Source: Arcicella aurantiaca (lineage in GTDB: Bacteria; Bacteroidota; Bacteroidia; Cytophagales; Spirosomataceae). From it: a stretch of DNA of 64,000 bases. This document shows positions 1 to 7,887 of the stretch, one piece after another. A program made the translations under genes and the position numbers. How positions within the stretch are numbered: position 1 is the first letter of the stretch; every line of letters starts with the position of its first letter. A model generated the notes under the pieces. That model searched no databases, was not told where the DNA came from, and was given only the letters and a program-made list of their open reading frames with translations. The DNA lies in assembly GCF_003148625.1 (NCBI RefSeq), contig NZ_QGGO01000001.1, positions 310,001 through 374,000 on the forward strand, in the 5' to 3' direction.

Positions 1-1235
1 CGGCAGTTTTCAATGCCTACTAAATATGGCCAATAATTTTCTGGGTCTGGTACTGAACTTAATACTAAAATACCTCCTGTTTGTGCCATTGCTTCAACTT
101 GCATAACTCCCGGCATTACAGGATTGTTTGGAAAATGTCCCATGAAATAATTTTCATTCATGGTAACATTTTTGATTCCTACAACACTTTCGTCGTCCAA
201 ATAGATGATTTTATCAACCATTTGGAATGGATAACGGTGAGGTAATAATTGATAAATACGCTCGAAATTGAAAATTGGAGGTTGTTTTGAGTCGTACTGA
301 GGAACGTTATTTTTTTCCGTTTCCTTCATCAATTTTTTGATTTTTTTCGCTAACTCTACGTTTGCTGCATGACCGGGACGAGCTGCCAAAATTTGTGCTT
401 TTATCGGACGACCCACTAATGCTAAGTCTCCAACCATATCCAATAACTTGTGGCGAGCCATTTCGTTTGGATAGTATAATTCTAAGTTGTTAAGAATGCC
501 TTTTTCTTTTGAAACACTTACTTTGGGTTTTCCTAAAACAACGGCTAAATGGTCTAATTCTTCTTCTGAATAATCACGGTCTGCAATAACAATAGCATTT
601 GATAAATCTCCACCTTTGATTAAATCAGCTTTGAAAAGAGCTTCTAATTCATGCACAAAACAGAATGTTCTACATTTGGCAAAACTTTCGTTGAACTGAC
701 TAATATTGGTCAAGTTTGCGTGCTGACTTGAAAGGAATTTTGAATTATAATCCACCATTGCCGTCAAACGATAATCATTTAATGGTAATGCCGCTAATTC
801 AACACCACGTTCATTATCTTTATAACGAATTTCAGAAGGAATTTCGAAGAATTTACGATGAGCATCTTGTTGTTCCAAACCAGTTTCAAGGATAGCTTCA
901 ACAAATTTAATTGAGCTACCATCCATAATTGGTGGTTCTGGCCCATCCAATTGAATCAAAACATTATCTACCTGACAGCCTACCATTGCGGCTAAAACGT
1001 GTTCAACAGTATTGATTCTTGCACCGTTATGCTCAATCGTTGTTCCTCTTGAAGTATCAACTACATAATCAACATCTGCATCTGCAATTGGCTGATTTGG
1101 CAAGTCAATGCGTTGAAATTTATAACCGTGATTAGGCGGAGCAGGAACAAAAGTCATATTGGCTACTACGCCAGTGTGCAAGCCTACGCCCGATAATGTG
1201 ATGGCTTTTTGAATGGTATGCTGTTTATTATTCAT
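1..1235 (-). CDS. lpxC: Bifunctional UDP-3-O-acyl-GlcNAc deacetylase / 3-hydroxyacyl-ACP dehydratase (LpxC-FabZ fusion), 3' end outside window
   Basis: The N-terminal LpxC part performs the committed deacetylation of lipid A synthesis; the C-terminal FabZ part dehydrates 3-hydroxyacyl-ACP. Translating the minus strand from the ATG at 1235 gives a start [20 protein letters not shown]. The catalytic/zinc motif TVEHVLAAM places E78 and H79 as in E. coli LpxC, and an [10 protein letters not shown] zinc motif lies near 450-475 (window coordinates). From about position 275 down to 1 the frame continues into Fab[15 protein letters not shown], then [12 protein letters not shown] with the catalytic His and EAMAQ with the Glu. 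This fusion is the known Bacteroidota form. The stop lies beyond position 1. It is last of the visible genes in a minus-strand lipid A operon, 108 bp after lpxD. Confidence 0.95.
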   Translation of the reverse strand, partial: MNNKQHTIQKAITLSGVGLHTGVVANMTFVPAPPNHGYKFQRIDLPNQPIADADVDYVVDTSRGTTIEHNGARINTVEHVLAAMVGCQVDNVLIQLDGPEPPIMDGSSIKFVEAILETGLEQQDAHRKFFEIPSEIRYKDNERGVELAALPLNDYRLTAMVDYNSKFLSSQHANLTNISQFNESFAKCRTFCFVHELEALFKADLIKGGDLSNAIVIADRDYSEEELDHLAVVLGKPKVSVSKEKGILNNLELYYPNEMARHKLLDMVGDLALVGRPIKAQILAARPGHAANVELAKKIKKLMKETEKNNVPQYDSKQPPIFNFERIYQLLPHRYPFQMVDKIIYLDDESVVGIKNVTMNENYFMGHFPNNPVMPGVMQVEAMAQTGGILVLSSVPDPENYWPYLVGIENC

Positions 1236-1343
1236 TTTTACTTTTTTATAAAACATCTCAATCAATTACAAATAGATGATTTGATGAGTTTTACATGAAT
1301 CTTATTTAATAAGTCGTTAATTATAGTCATGATTGGGCATGAC

Positions 1344-2375
1344 TTACTTTTGCTTTATTTGTTCTTCAACTTCTTTAAGTCTTTGTTCAATTTTTGGCAA
1401 ATTTTTATATAATACTTGAGATTTCAAATTATTGTGGCTGTCTTGTGCTGGTGAGCCTGCCATAATTCGTCCCGATTGTTTCACGGTTTTAGTAACCCCC
1501 GATTGTGCCGTTACAATGGTTCGGTCGGCAACGGTAATATGTCCTGCCATTCCTACTTGTCCACCAATCATACAGTTTGAGCCAACTTTAGTTGAACCCG
1601 AAATACCTGTTAATGCTGCAATAACTGTATTTTTACCAATTTCGACATTATGGGCAATTTGGACTAAATTGTCAATTTTAACGCCATCACGTAGAATGGT
1701 TGAACCCATAGTGGCTCTATCAACAGTTGTGTTTGCTCCAATACTTACGTTATTTTCTAAGACAACATTGCCTAATTGTGGAATTGTAGCAAAAGTTCCA
1801 TCGGCTTGTGGTGCAAATCCGAATCCGTCTGAGCCAATAACTGCATTGGCATGAATAACGCAGTTGTCGCCAATAATTGTGTTGTGATAAATAGTTACCC
1901 CTGAATAAATAGTACAGTTTTCACCAATGACACTTGCCTCAGCAATACTTACATTAGGATAAATTTTGGTTTTATTTCCTACTTTACAATTATCCCCGAC
2001 GTAAGCAAAAGCACCAATATAAACATCTGTTCCGATGGTAGCTGACGAGCTTATAAATGAAGGTTGTTCAATACCTTTTTTATTTTGGGCAAGTATCTTT
2101 TGATATTCTTGAAGTAAAGTTGTAAACGCAGCATAGGCGTTTTTTACTAAGATTAGAGTAGTAGTATAATCTTTTTTGGGTTCAAAAGTATTATCAACAA
2201 TAACTGCTGAGGAGGTTGTAGTGTAGAGATATTGCTCATATTTGGGATTTGCCAAAAAGGAAATACATCCAGTAGTTCCTTCTTCAATTTTTGCTAATTG
2301 GCTTACTTTTAAGGATTTATCTCCTTTTACTTCGCCGTTTAGCATTTGAGCAATTTGTTCAACCGTAAATTCCAT
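1344..2375 (-). CDS. lpxD: UDP-3-O-(3-hydroxyacyl)glucosamine N-acyltransferase LpxD
   Basis: Adds the second 3-hydroxyacyl chain to UDP-acylglucosamine in lipid A synthesis, as a cytoplasmic trimer. The product is 343 aa, a normal length. An N-terminal uridine-binding domain (about 1-100) is followed by a left-handed beta helix of hexapeptide repeats (about 105-310), with the motif DNLVQIAHNVEIG containing the presumed catalytic His. An in-frame ATG 33 bases upstream (2408) would add 11 residues that do not resemble the family, so I chose 2375, where the protein begins MEFTVEQIAQML. It lies between the HD hydrolase gene and lpxC-fabZ on the same strand, the usual Bacteroidota order. Confidence 0.95.
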   Translation of the reverse strand: MEFTVEQIAQMLNGEVKGDKSLKVSQLAKIEEGTTGCISFLANPKYEQYLYTTTSSAVIVDNTFEPKKDYTTTLILVKNAYAAFTTLLQEYQKILAQNKKGIEQPSFISSSATIGTDVYIGAFAYVGDNCKVGNKTKIYPNVSIAEASVIGENCTIYSGVTIYHNTIIGDNCVIHANAVIGSDGFGFAPQADGTFATIPQLGNVVLENNVSIGANTTVDRATMGSTILRDGVKIDNLVQIAHNVEIGKNTVIAALTGISGSTKVGSNCMIGGQVGMAGHITVADRTIVTAQSGVTKTVKQSGRIMAGSPAQDSHNNLKSQVLYKNLPKIEQRLKEVEEQIKQK

Positions 2376-2459
2376 TCTATAATTTTGTCTGTTAATGGTT
2401 ATCAGCAAATAGTGATGAGTTTGTTTAAAATCAATTAATCGGCTTCAGTCGGCACAATA

Positions 2460-3698
2460 TTATTCCCGCAAATATACGTCCTTTGCCCAACATATATAGT
2501 ATTTTTTAACTACATTACTTAAAGCCTTTATCGTTGGCAAGTCAGAAGCGTCGGCTATATCAATTACCAATTTATTTTTTGTAAGAATGTTAATAGCTTG
2601 TTTTTCAGATAGATATGCTTCGTTGGTTATCACTCCTTGTACCATAAAATAGGGTAGATTGTTCTCGTTAATATCATCTTGAGCTAAAAAATCATTTTTA
2701 ATTTTTTCAAGAAATGCTTCTTCAAAAGGTTGGTCTGAAATAATTATTTTGTATAATTTCCTTTCAAGCAATTTTTGGCAGATTCCTGAAAGCAAATAAT
2801 CAGGATGTTTTGTCCAAACTTTAACGCAAGCCCAAATGTCGTGGTCGTCCATTTCTGTAAAAGCTTTTAGGTAGGCTTCATCAGATATAAACTCCTCAAA
2901 AGTAACATCGTTCTTTAAAAATAAACCAAAACTTTCTGTTGCAAAAACATCTTCCCCAGCTTTGATTAATTCTCTGGCTCTTCTGATAATTTGCGTCAGC
3001 ATGGTTTCTGCACAAATAGATGTTTTGTGAAGATAAACTTGCCAATACATTAATCGTCTTGCGGTCAAGAAATTTTCAATCGAATAAATCCCTTTTTGTT
3101 CAACCACTAATTGATTATCTACGACATCAAGCATTTTTAAAATCCTATCTGCTCCGATAAATCCTTCCCGAACCCCTGTAAAAAAACTATCACGATTCAG
3201 ATAATCCATTCGGTCAACATCTAATTGACTGGAAATTAATTGATGAAAAAATGCCCTTTCATATTCTCCCGTAAACATTTTGATAGCCAAAGATAATTTT
3301 CCTTCAAATTGTTTATTTAATTCATTCATTAACAAAAATGAAATTTGCTCGTGAGGAACATGATTGAGAATTAAATGTTCTAATACGTGAGAAAATGGGC
3401 CATGACCAATATCGTGTAATAAAATAGCAATTTGAGCTGCTTCTAATTCCTCTTCTGAAATATAATGTCCTTTACTACTTAATGTTTGCAAGGCTTCATT
3501 CATCAAGTGCATTGCTCCAAGGGCATGATGGAAACGAGTATGTAATGCACCAGGATAAACAAACTCAGCCATTCCAAGTTGTTTGATTCTTCTAAGGCGT
3601 TGATAGTAAGGGTGTTCTATGAGGTCATAGATGAGTTCTGTTGTAATGTTAATAAACCCATAAACGGGGTCATTTATTATTTTTCGTTTGTTGACCAT
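2460..3698 (-). CDS. HD domain phosphohydrolase (dGTPase/SAMHD1-like family)
   Basis: A 412-residue metal-dependent phosphohydrolase of the COG1078 group; relatives hydrolyse dNTPs, but the substrate here cannot be read from sequence. The HD signature is complete: HTRFHH at 53-58, LLHDIGHGPFSH with the H95-D96 pair, and a downstream SQLDVDRMDYLNRDSFF segment with the last metal Asp. The start MVNKRKIINDPVYGFI matches the family, which opens with a short strand and DPVYG. It is the first gene of the minus-strand operon leading into lpxD and lpxC-fabZ, an association conserved in many Bacteroidota whose reason is unknown. The spacer upstream of it carries a heptad-repeat array. Confidence 0.9.
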   Translation of the reverse strand: MVNKRKIINDPVYGFINITTELIYDLIEHPYYQRLRRIKQLGMAEFVYPGALHTRFHHALGAMHLMNEALQTLSSKGHYISEEELEAAQIAILLHDIGHGPFSHVLEHLILNHVPHEQISFLLMNELNKQFEGKLSLAIKMFTGEYERAFFHQLISSQLDVDRMDYLNRDSFFTGVREGFIGADRILKMLDVVDNQLVVEQKGIYSIENFLTARRLMYWQVYLHKTSICAETMLTQIIRRARELIKAGEDVFATESFGLFLKNDVTFEEFISDEAYLKAFTEMDDHDIWACVKVWTKHPDYLLSGICQKLLERKLYKIIISDQPFEEAFLEKIKNDFLAQDDINENNLPYFMVQGVITNEAYLSEKQAINILTKNKLVIDIADASDLPTIKALSNVVKKYYICWAKDVYLRE

Positions 3699-3769
3699 GC
3701 ACCTTTTTATAAAAAACTTGATAAATTTAAGTTTATTAAAGCTAAAAACAAAAATGAGAGATTAACTTT

Positions 3770-3893
3770 ACAATGTACAATTGAGAATGTACAATTAATA
3801 ATTGAGCATAATTTTCCAATTATATGCTTTTACTTATTAATCCAACGTCTCTACTTAGCATTATCAATTTTCCATTTTTAATTATCAATTAAT
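3770..3893. repeat. Heptad-word inverted repeat (A/T-rich word)
   Basis: Left arm about 3770-3822 is built of 7-nt words such as ACAATTG and AGAATGT. Right arm about 3860-3893, read on the minus strand, has words such as GATAATT and GAAAATT. The arms can pair imperfectly. The right arm ends 4 bases before the SCP2 start codon. This is one member of a family of 7-nt-periodic spacers listed elsewhere in this table. Confidence 0.6.
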
Positions 3894-3897
3894 AAAC

Positions 3898-4182
3898 ATG
3901 ACTTTTGAAGAATTAACCGAAAAAATTAAATCATTAGCTGCTGCCAAAGGTGGCTTAGGTTCATCAATTAAATTTGCTACTGATAATGGCAATATTTTGA
4001 TTGGGACAGATGGCGTTGTTACGAATGCTGATGATGCTGCTGATTGTACAATTTCTGTATCTATGAGCGATTTACAAGGCTTAATGTCGGGAGATTTAAA
4101 CCCAATGACTGCTTTTATGTTTGGCAAAATTAAGGTTTCTGGTGATATGGGCGTAGCAATGAAATTGAAAGATTTGTTTTAG
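3898..4182 (+). CDS. SCP2 sterol-binding domain-like small protein
   Basis: A 94-residue cytoplasmic protein consisting of one SCP2-like lipid-binding fold: an opening helix (FEELTEKIKSLAAAKGG), an alternating strand region (SIKFATDNGNILI, CTISVSMSDLQGLMSGDL) and the closing NPMTAFMFGKIKVSGDMGVAMKL segment, which is the most diagnostic part. SCP2 proteins carry hydrophobic ligands such as acyl-CoAs; the ligand here is unknown. The gene stands alone between two heptad-repeat arrays: the left one ends just before its ATG, and the next begins right after its TAG stop. Confidence 0.85.
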   Translation: MTFEELTEKIKSLAAAKGGLGSSIKFATDNGNILIGTDGVVTNADDAADCTISVSMSDLQGLMSGDLNPMTAFMFGKIKVSGDMGVAMKLKDLF

Positions 4183-4735
4183 TTAGGTATGAGTTAGTAG
4201 GTATAAGGTCGTAGGTTGTGACGAGATTATTACTTCCAATGGTTTTATGTAAATGGAGAGTATTTGAACTTTTTGAATTAGTATTTTACACTTTAAAAAC
4301 TTTTAAATTTATGTCAGATAGCATACTCAATGATAAGAGTTTGAAATTTGGAGTTAGAATTGTGCGATTATCTCAACATTTGAAGGAAGAAAGGAAAGAA
4401 TATGTTCTTTCAAAGCAAATACTTCGTTCTGGGACATCGGTTGGTGCAAATGTTCGAGAGTCTCGAAATGCTGAATCAGATTTAGATTTTATCCATAAAT
4501 TAGCAATTGCTCAAAAAGAATGTGATGAAACTTGTTATTGGTTAGAATTACTTTTTTTGACTGACTATTTGAATGAAAATGAATATACTTCAATAAATTC
4601 TGATGCGATTGAACTACTAAAAATTATCAAAAGTATCATTATAACAGTCAAAAAAAGAATCAAGAAATAAAAGATTATGGATAATTTAGGTGATAATAAC
4701 CTCATACCTCATACCTCATACCTCATACCTTCTGA
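4183..4735. mobile_element. Candidate element: heptad-repeat arms enclosing a four-helix-bundle gene
   Basis: Left arm 4186-4220 consists of five 7-nt words (first GGTATGA, third GGTATAA). Right arm 4700-4730 is four near-perfect copies of the same word on the opposite strand (read as CATACCT on the plus strand). The arms are inverted and bracket a single gene (4311-4670). The left arm starts immediately after the SCP2 stop codon and the right arm lies inside the first codons of mnmE. No transposase is present, so mobility is inference from the architecture and from the second, independent case at 30136-30622. Confidence 0.5.
4311..4670 (+). CDS. Four-helix-bundle protein (S23 / 23S rRNA intervening-sequence protein family)
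   Basis: A 119-residue, all-helical, basic protein of the family often annotated as S23 ribosomal or 23S rRNA IVS protein, related in fold to Avd of diversity-generating retroelements. The family signature is SKQILRSGTSVGANVRESRNAES (here described by its key R-S-G-T-S and N-x-x-E residues, about 41-63) followed by FIHKLAIAQKECDETCYWLELL-type helices. The biochemical role is unknown. I chose the ATG at 4311 (MSDSILNDKSLKF) over 4218 because the extra 31 residues are translated from spacer and repeat sequence. The gene is enclosed by inverted heptad-repeat arms. No rRNA gene is nearby, so an rRNA role is not supported. Confidence 0.85.
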   Translation: MSDSILNDKSLKFGVRIVRLSQHLKEERKEYVLSKQILRSGTSVGANVRESRNAESDLDFIHKLAIAQKECDETCYWLELLFLTDYLNENEYTSINSDAIELLKIIKSIIITVKKRIKK

Positions 4736-6083
4736 AGAAACAATAGTAGCCCTTGCAACCCCGTCGGGTGTGGGGGCTATTGCCGTTATAAGAGTCTCAG
4801 GTTCAGAGACTTTTTCGATTGTGAATAAACTTTTCAGAGGTAAAAATCTTGAAAAGCAAGCATCGCATACTATTCATTTTGGGACAATCCGAGATGGAGA
4901 AATGATTGTCGATGAAGTATTAGTTTCGCTCTTTAAAGCTCCTGCTTCATATACTCGTGAGGATACCATTGAAATTTCTTGTCATGGCTCTGATTTTATT
5001 ATTCAGAAGATTTTAAAACTGATAATCAGAGAAGGGGCAAGGCTTGCCAATGCAGGTGAGTTTACCCAAAGAGCCTTTTTAAATGGACAATTAGACCTTG
5101 CCCAAGCGGAAGCCGTAGCCGATTTAATTGCTTCAGATTCAGAGGCTTCACATCAAACGGCTATTAATCAAATTCGTGGAGGTTTTTCCAAACAAATAGC
5201 CCAACTGCGAGAACAACTAATCAATTTTGCATCATTGATTGAATTAGAATTGGATTTTGGCGAAGAAGATGTGGAATTTGCCGACCGTGATGATTTACGC
5301 CAATTAATTTTCAAAATTCAGACGGTTTTAATTCCTTTAATTGAAAGTTTTGAGTTAGGAAATGTAATCAAAAATGGCGTTCCAACAGTTATTGTGGGCA
5401 AACCCAATGCTGGAAAATCAACGCTTTTGAATCGACTTTTAAACGAAGAAAAAGCCATTGTTTCGGACATTGCAGGAACAACTCGTGATGTAATTGAAGA
5501 TGAACTATTTATTGGAGGAATCCGCTTTAGATTGATTGATACCGCAGGTTTACGTAAAGCCACTGATACTATTGAAGCGATAGGAGTGGAGCGTACCAAG
5601 CAACAAATGGAAAAGGCAAGTCTGATTGTTTATCTATTTGATGCAAGTGAAATTCAATTGTCTGATATTGAAATACAGTTGGATGAATTTAATGCACCGT
5701 ATTTATTGGTTGGCAATAAAGTCGATAAATTACCATTAGACAAAAAGGCTGAATTTGATACAGTTTATCCTGATATTATTTGGATTTCAGCTTCTGAAAA
5801 TAAAAATATAGAGTTTTTGAAAGACACTTTGGTTAGAAAAGTCAAAACTAAAGAAGTGAAATCAGGAGACACTGTGGTGACTAATCTTCGTCATTATCAA
5901 CATCTAACACAAACGAATGATGCTCTGAGTAACGTTTTAGAAGGATTGAGTCAAAGCATTACAGGTGATTTTTTAGCCCAAGATATTCGTTTTGCTTTGC
6001 ACCATTTAGGAGAGATTACGGGGCAAATAACTACGGATGATTTATTAGCAAATATATTTAGTAAGTTTTGTATCGGAAAGTAA
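4677..6083 (+). CDS. mnmE: tRNA uridine-5-carboxymethylaminomethyl synthesis GTPase MnmE
   Basis: With MnmG it modifies the wobble uridine of certain tRNAs in the cytoplasm. Order of parts: N-terminal folate-binding domain (about 20-135), helical domain, inserted G domain with GKPNAGKST at 241-249, DTAGL near 292 and NKVD near 348, and the C-terminal CIGK motif whose Cys is essential. Length is 468 aa, slightly long at the N-terminus. Residues 9-18 (LIPHTSYLIP) are encoded by the heptad repeat; the family normally starts around EETIVALATP. No other ATG lies between the repeat and that segment, so translation probably starts at 4677 and runs through the repeat. DUF4126 follows after 7 bases. 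Confidence 0.95.
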   Translation: MDNLGDNNLIPHTSYLIPSEETIVALATPSGVGAIAVIRVSGSETFSIVNKLFRGKNLEKQASHTIHFGTIRDGEMIVDEVLVSLFKAPASYTREDTIEISCHGSDFIIQKILKLIIREGARLANAGEFTQRAFLNGQLDLAQAEAVADLIASDSEASHQTAINQIRGGFSKQIAQLREQLINFASLIELELDFGEEDVEFADRDDLRQLIFKIQTVLIPLIESFELGNVIKNGVPTVIVGKPNAGKSTLLNRLLNEEKAIVSDIAGTTRDVIEDELFIGGIRFRLIDTAGLRKATDTIEAIGVERTKQQMEKASLIVYLFDASEIQLSDIEIQLDEFNAPYLLVGNKVDKLPLDKKAEFDTVYPDIIWISASENKNIEFLKDTLVRKVKTKEVKSGDTVVTNLRHYQHLTQTNDALSNVLEGLSQSITGDFLAQDIRFALHHLGEITGQITTDDLLANIFSKFCIGK

Positions 6084-6090
6084 AAATCCA

Positions 6091-6642
6091 ATGGAATTAA
6101 TCACTTCACTTGCTCTTGGTATTGGGCTTTCTGCTTGTTGCGGATTCAGAATATTTGTGCCTATGCTCGTGACGAATATCGCAGCTTTGGCAGGTCATTA
6201 TCATTTCGGGAATGGTTTTGAGTGGATGGGAACGATGACCGCTTTTTATATTTTTGCTTCTGCTACCATTTTGGAAATTATCGGATATTACATTCCTTGG
6301 TTTGATAATCTTTTGGATTCTATCGCTACGCCTGCTTCTATTATTGCAGGAACAATTCTGACAACTTCTTTTTTAGGAGGAGATATTTCTCCAACAATGA
6401 AATGGGTTTTAGGTTTTTTAGTAGGAGGAGGGAGTGCAGGCATTGTCCAATTAGGAACAACGGTTACAAGGTTAACTTCAACGGCTACCACAGCAGGATT
6501 TGGCAATCCTATTATCGCCACCGTTGAGAATATTCTTTCAGTTGTATTCTCTATTCTAAGCGTTTTTCTACCTATACTTTTGGGTGTCGGAGCGGTATTA
6601 TTAGTGATGTATTTAGGAAAAAAATTAGTCCGAAGATTGTAG
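6091..6642 (+). CDS. DUF4126 family membrane protein
   Basis: A 183-residue integral membrane protein of unknown function. About five hydrophobic segments are visible, including LITSLALGIGLSACCGFRIF at the N-terminus and ILSVVFSILSVFLPILLGVG near the C-terminus. The middle has a Gly/Ser/Thr-rich stretch with TSTATTAGFGNP typical of DUF4126. It begins 7 bases after mnmE and is probably cotranscribed with it; nothing in the neighbourhood suggests its function. The stop is followed by a dispersed palindromic repeat. Confidence 0.8.
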   Translation: MELITSLALGIGLSACCGFRIFVPMLVTNIAALAGHYHFGNGFEWMGTMTAFYIFASATILEIIGYYIPWFDNLLDSIATPASIIAGTILTTSFLGGDISPTMKWVLGFLVGGGSAGIVQLGTTVTRLTSTATTAGFGNPIIATVENILSVVFSILSVFLPILLGVGAVLLVMYLGKKLVRRL

Positions 6643-6650
6643 CGAAAATT

Positions 6651-6739
6651 AGACCACAGATTTTATAGATTTGACAGATTTACACTGATAAAATTTCAAA
6701 ATCTGTGTAAATCTGTTTAATCCGTAAAATCGGTGGTCT
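6651..6739. repeat. Dispersed palindromic repeat, ACCACAGATT family, copy 1
   Basis: Starts AGACCACAGATTTTATAG and ends ATCGGTGGTCT, so the outer bases are inverted, and the interior has inner inverted pieces (GACAGATTTACAC against GTGTAAATCTG). Related copies lie at 44688-44820 and 57208-57300. It fills the spacer between DUF4126 and the inositol monophosphatase gene. Confidence 0.8.
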
Positions 6740-6758
6740 ATTGTTTCTTGAAATCTTA

Positions 6759-6766
6759 TATTTTTG
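6759..6766 (+). promoter_or_regulatory. Candidate -7 box (TATTTTTG) directly before the IMPase start
   Basis: TATTTTTG fits the Bacteroidota -7 consensus TAnnTTTG. Its last base is followed by CAAA and then the ATG at 6771, so the transcript would start at or within a few bases of the start codon (leaderless). A good TTTG box at the right distance upstream is not visible. Confidence 0.45.
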
Positions 6767-6770
6767 CAAA

Positions 6771-7565
6771 ATGAATTTACAAGAAATAACTTCCCAAGTA
6801 TCGGAATTGGCTCGTCAGACGGGCGAATTTGTTAGAAAAGCAGCCGCAGAATTTAGTCGTGATAGCATTGAATACAAAGGACTAAACGATATGGTTTCGT
6901 ATGTAGATAAGGAATCCGAAATTCGTTTGGTTGAAGGTTTAAAGAAAATTTTACCAGAAGCAGGTTTTATTGCAGAAGAAGGAACAGGTGAAAAAACGGA
7001 TAATCAAGAATTTGCATGGATTATTGACCCCGTTGATGGTACAACCAATTATATGCACGGTGTACCCGTTTTTGCGATTTCGATTGCTTTGCAGCAAAAT
7101 GATAAAATTATTTTGGGAGTAGTTTATGAAATTAACCGTGATGAATGTTTTGCAGCTTGGTTGGGCGGAGGAGCATATTTGAATGAAAGTCCAATAAAAG
7201 TATCATCTGCCAAGCATTTGAAAGATAGTTTAATTGCCACAGGTTTTCCATATTATGACTTTGAATTGATGGATAATTATATCAATATCTTGAAAGAATT
7301 GATGCAAAAATCTCATGGTTTACGCCGTTTTGGTGCGGCAGCGGTTGATTTAGCTTATACTGCTTGTGGACGTTTTGAAGGTTTTTTTGAATATAATCTT
7401 AAACCTTGGGATGTTGCCGCAGGAACATTAATAGTGCAAGAAGCAGGCGGATTTGTGAGAGATTTTAAGGGAGGAAATGATTTTGTTTTCGGGCGTGAAC
7501 TAATTGCAGGATGTGAAATGTTTTCAGAATTAGAGGAGGTTATTACTCGGAATTGGAAAATGTAA
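6771..7565 (+). CDS. Inositol monophosphatase family protein (SuhB-like)
   Basis: A Mg2+-dependent phosphatase of the inositol monophosphatase superfamily; possible substrates include inositol phosphates, 3'-phosphoadenosine 5'-phosphate or NADP-like compounds, and the sequence does not decide. Motifs: AEEGTG (E69/E70), DPVDGTTN (D86, D89) and WDVAAGTLIVQEAGG near residue 212, all metal-binding or catalytic in the family. Length 264 aa is normal. The ATG at 6771 is preferred over 6741 because the extra residues come from spacer sequence containing a promoter-like box. It is preceded by a dispersed repeat and followed by three GTAACCCGA repeats. Confidence 0.9.
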   Translation: MNLQEITSQVSELARQTGEFVRKAAAEFSRDSIEYKGLNDMVSYVDKESEIRLVEGLKKILPEAGFIAEEGTGEKTDNQEFAWIIDPVDGTTNYMHGVPVFAISIALQQNDKIILGVVYEINRDECFAAWLGGGAYLNESPIKVSSAKHLKDSLIATGFPYYDFELMDNYINILKELMQKSHGLRRFGAAAVDLAYTACGRFEGFFEYNLKPWDVAAGTLIVQEAGGFVRDFKGGNDFVFGRELIAGCEMFSELEEVITRNWKM

Positions 7566-7650
7566 CCCGAAGCTTTTGCTTCAGGAATCAATCTGTAACC
7601 CGATTTCCCAAAATTGGAATAAAATTGTAACCCGATGCTTCTGCTTCGGA
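7564..7650. repeat. Three GTAACCCGA-type units
   Basis: Three short units begin GTAACCCGA or TGTAACCCGAT at about 7564, 7593 and 7628. Each contains a small palindrome (for example GAAGCTTTTGCTTC) and two end in GGAATAAAA. They fill the spacer between the IMPase stop and the small Cys-rich gene. The GTAAC opening resembles that of the CAGACTTTAGTCTG family elsewhere in the window. Confidence 0.6.
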
Positions 7651-7655
7651 ATAAA

Positions 7656-7826
7656 ATGGAAAATATCATTATTGGTTTAATATTTCTTTCAGCTATCGCA
7701 TATTTAGGAAATATTGTTAGAAAGAATTTTAGTTTTAACGATAAAGCGGGTTGTGCTAAAGGTTGTGGGTCTTGTGGAGCAATTGATTTTGAGAAAATTG
7801 CTGCCGAAATAGAATCCAAACGATAA
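7656..7826 (+). CDS. Small Cys-rich membrane protein (FeoB-associated Cys-rich type)
   Basis: A 56-residue protein with one N-terminal membrane helix (ENIIIGLIFLSAIAYLGNIV) followed by a short soluble tail carrying C-x3-C-x2-C (GCAKGCGSCGAID). This layout matches the FeoB-associated Cys-rich membrane protein family, small proteins that often accompany ferrous iron transporters, but no feoB is visible here. The start at 7656 is preferred over the ATG at 7635, which lies in the repeat. A strong bidirectional terminator follows. Confidence 0.65.
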   Translation: MENIIIGLIFLSAIAYLGNIVRKNFSFNDKAGCAKGCGSCGAIDFEKIAAEIESKR

Positions 7827-7828
7827 AA

Positions 7829-7881
7829 TTTTTCATAAAAAAGCCTCTTAGATTGATTTCTAAGAGGCTTTTTTATGAAAA
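7829..7881. terminator. Bidirectional terminator between small Cys-rich gene and prc
   Basis: A long perfect stem (CATAAAAAAGCCTCTTAGA paired with its complement after a 5-base loop) with A-runs on the left and T-runs on the right. It serves the plus-strand gene ending at 7826 and the minus-strand prc ending at 7888. Confidence 0.9.
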
Positions 7882-7887
7882 TAAATA

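Noticed and set aside
1327-1343. Short palindrome GTCATGATTGGGCATGAC between lpxD and lpxC
   Set aside because: Only 6-bp arms in the middle of an operon and no T-run; too short to call a site.
4218-4310. Upstream extension of the first four-helix-bundle gene
   Set aside because: The additional 31 residues derive from spacer and repeat sequence and are not family-like; the ATG at 4311 fits the family length.
4311-4670. Interpretation as ribosomal protein S23
   Set aside because: The historical name comes from 23S rRNA intervening sequences; no rRNA gene is nearby and the family is found in many other contexts.
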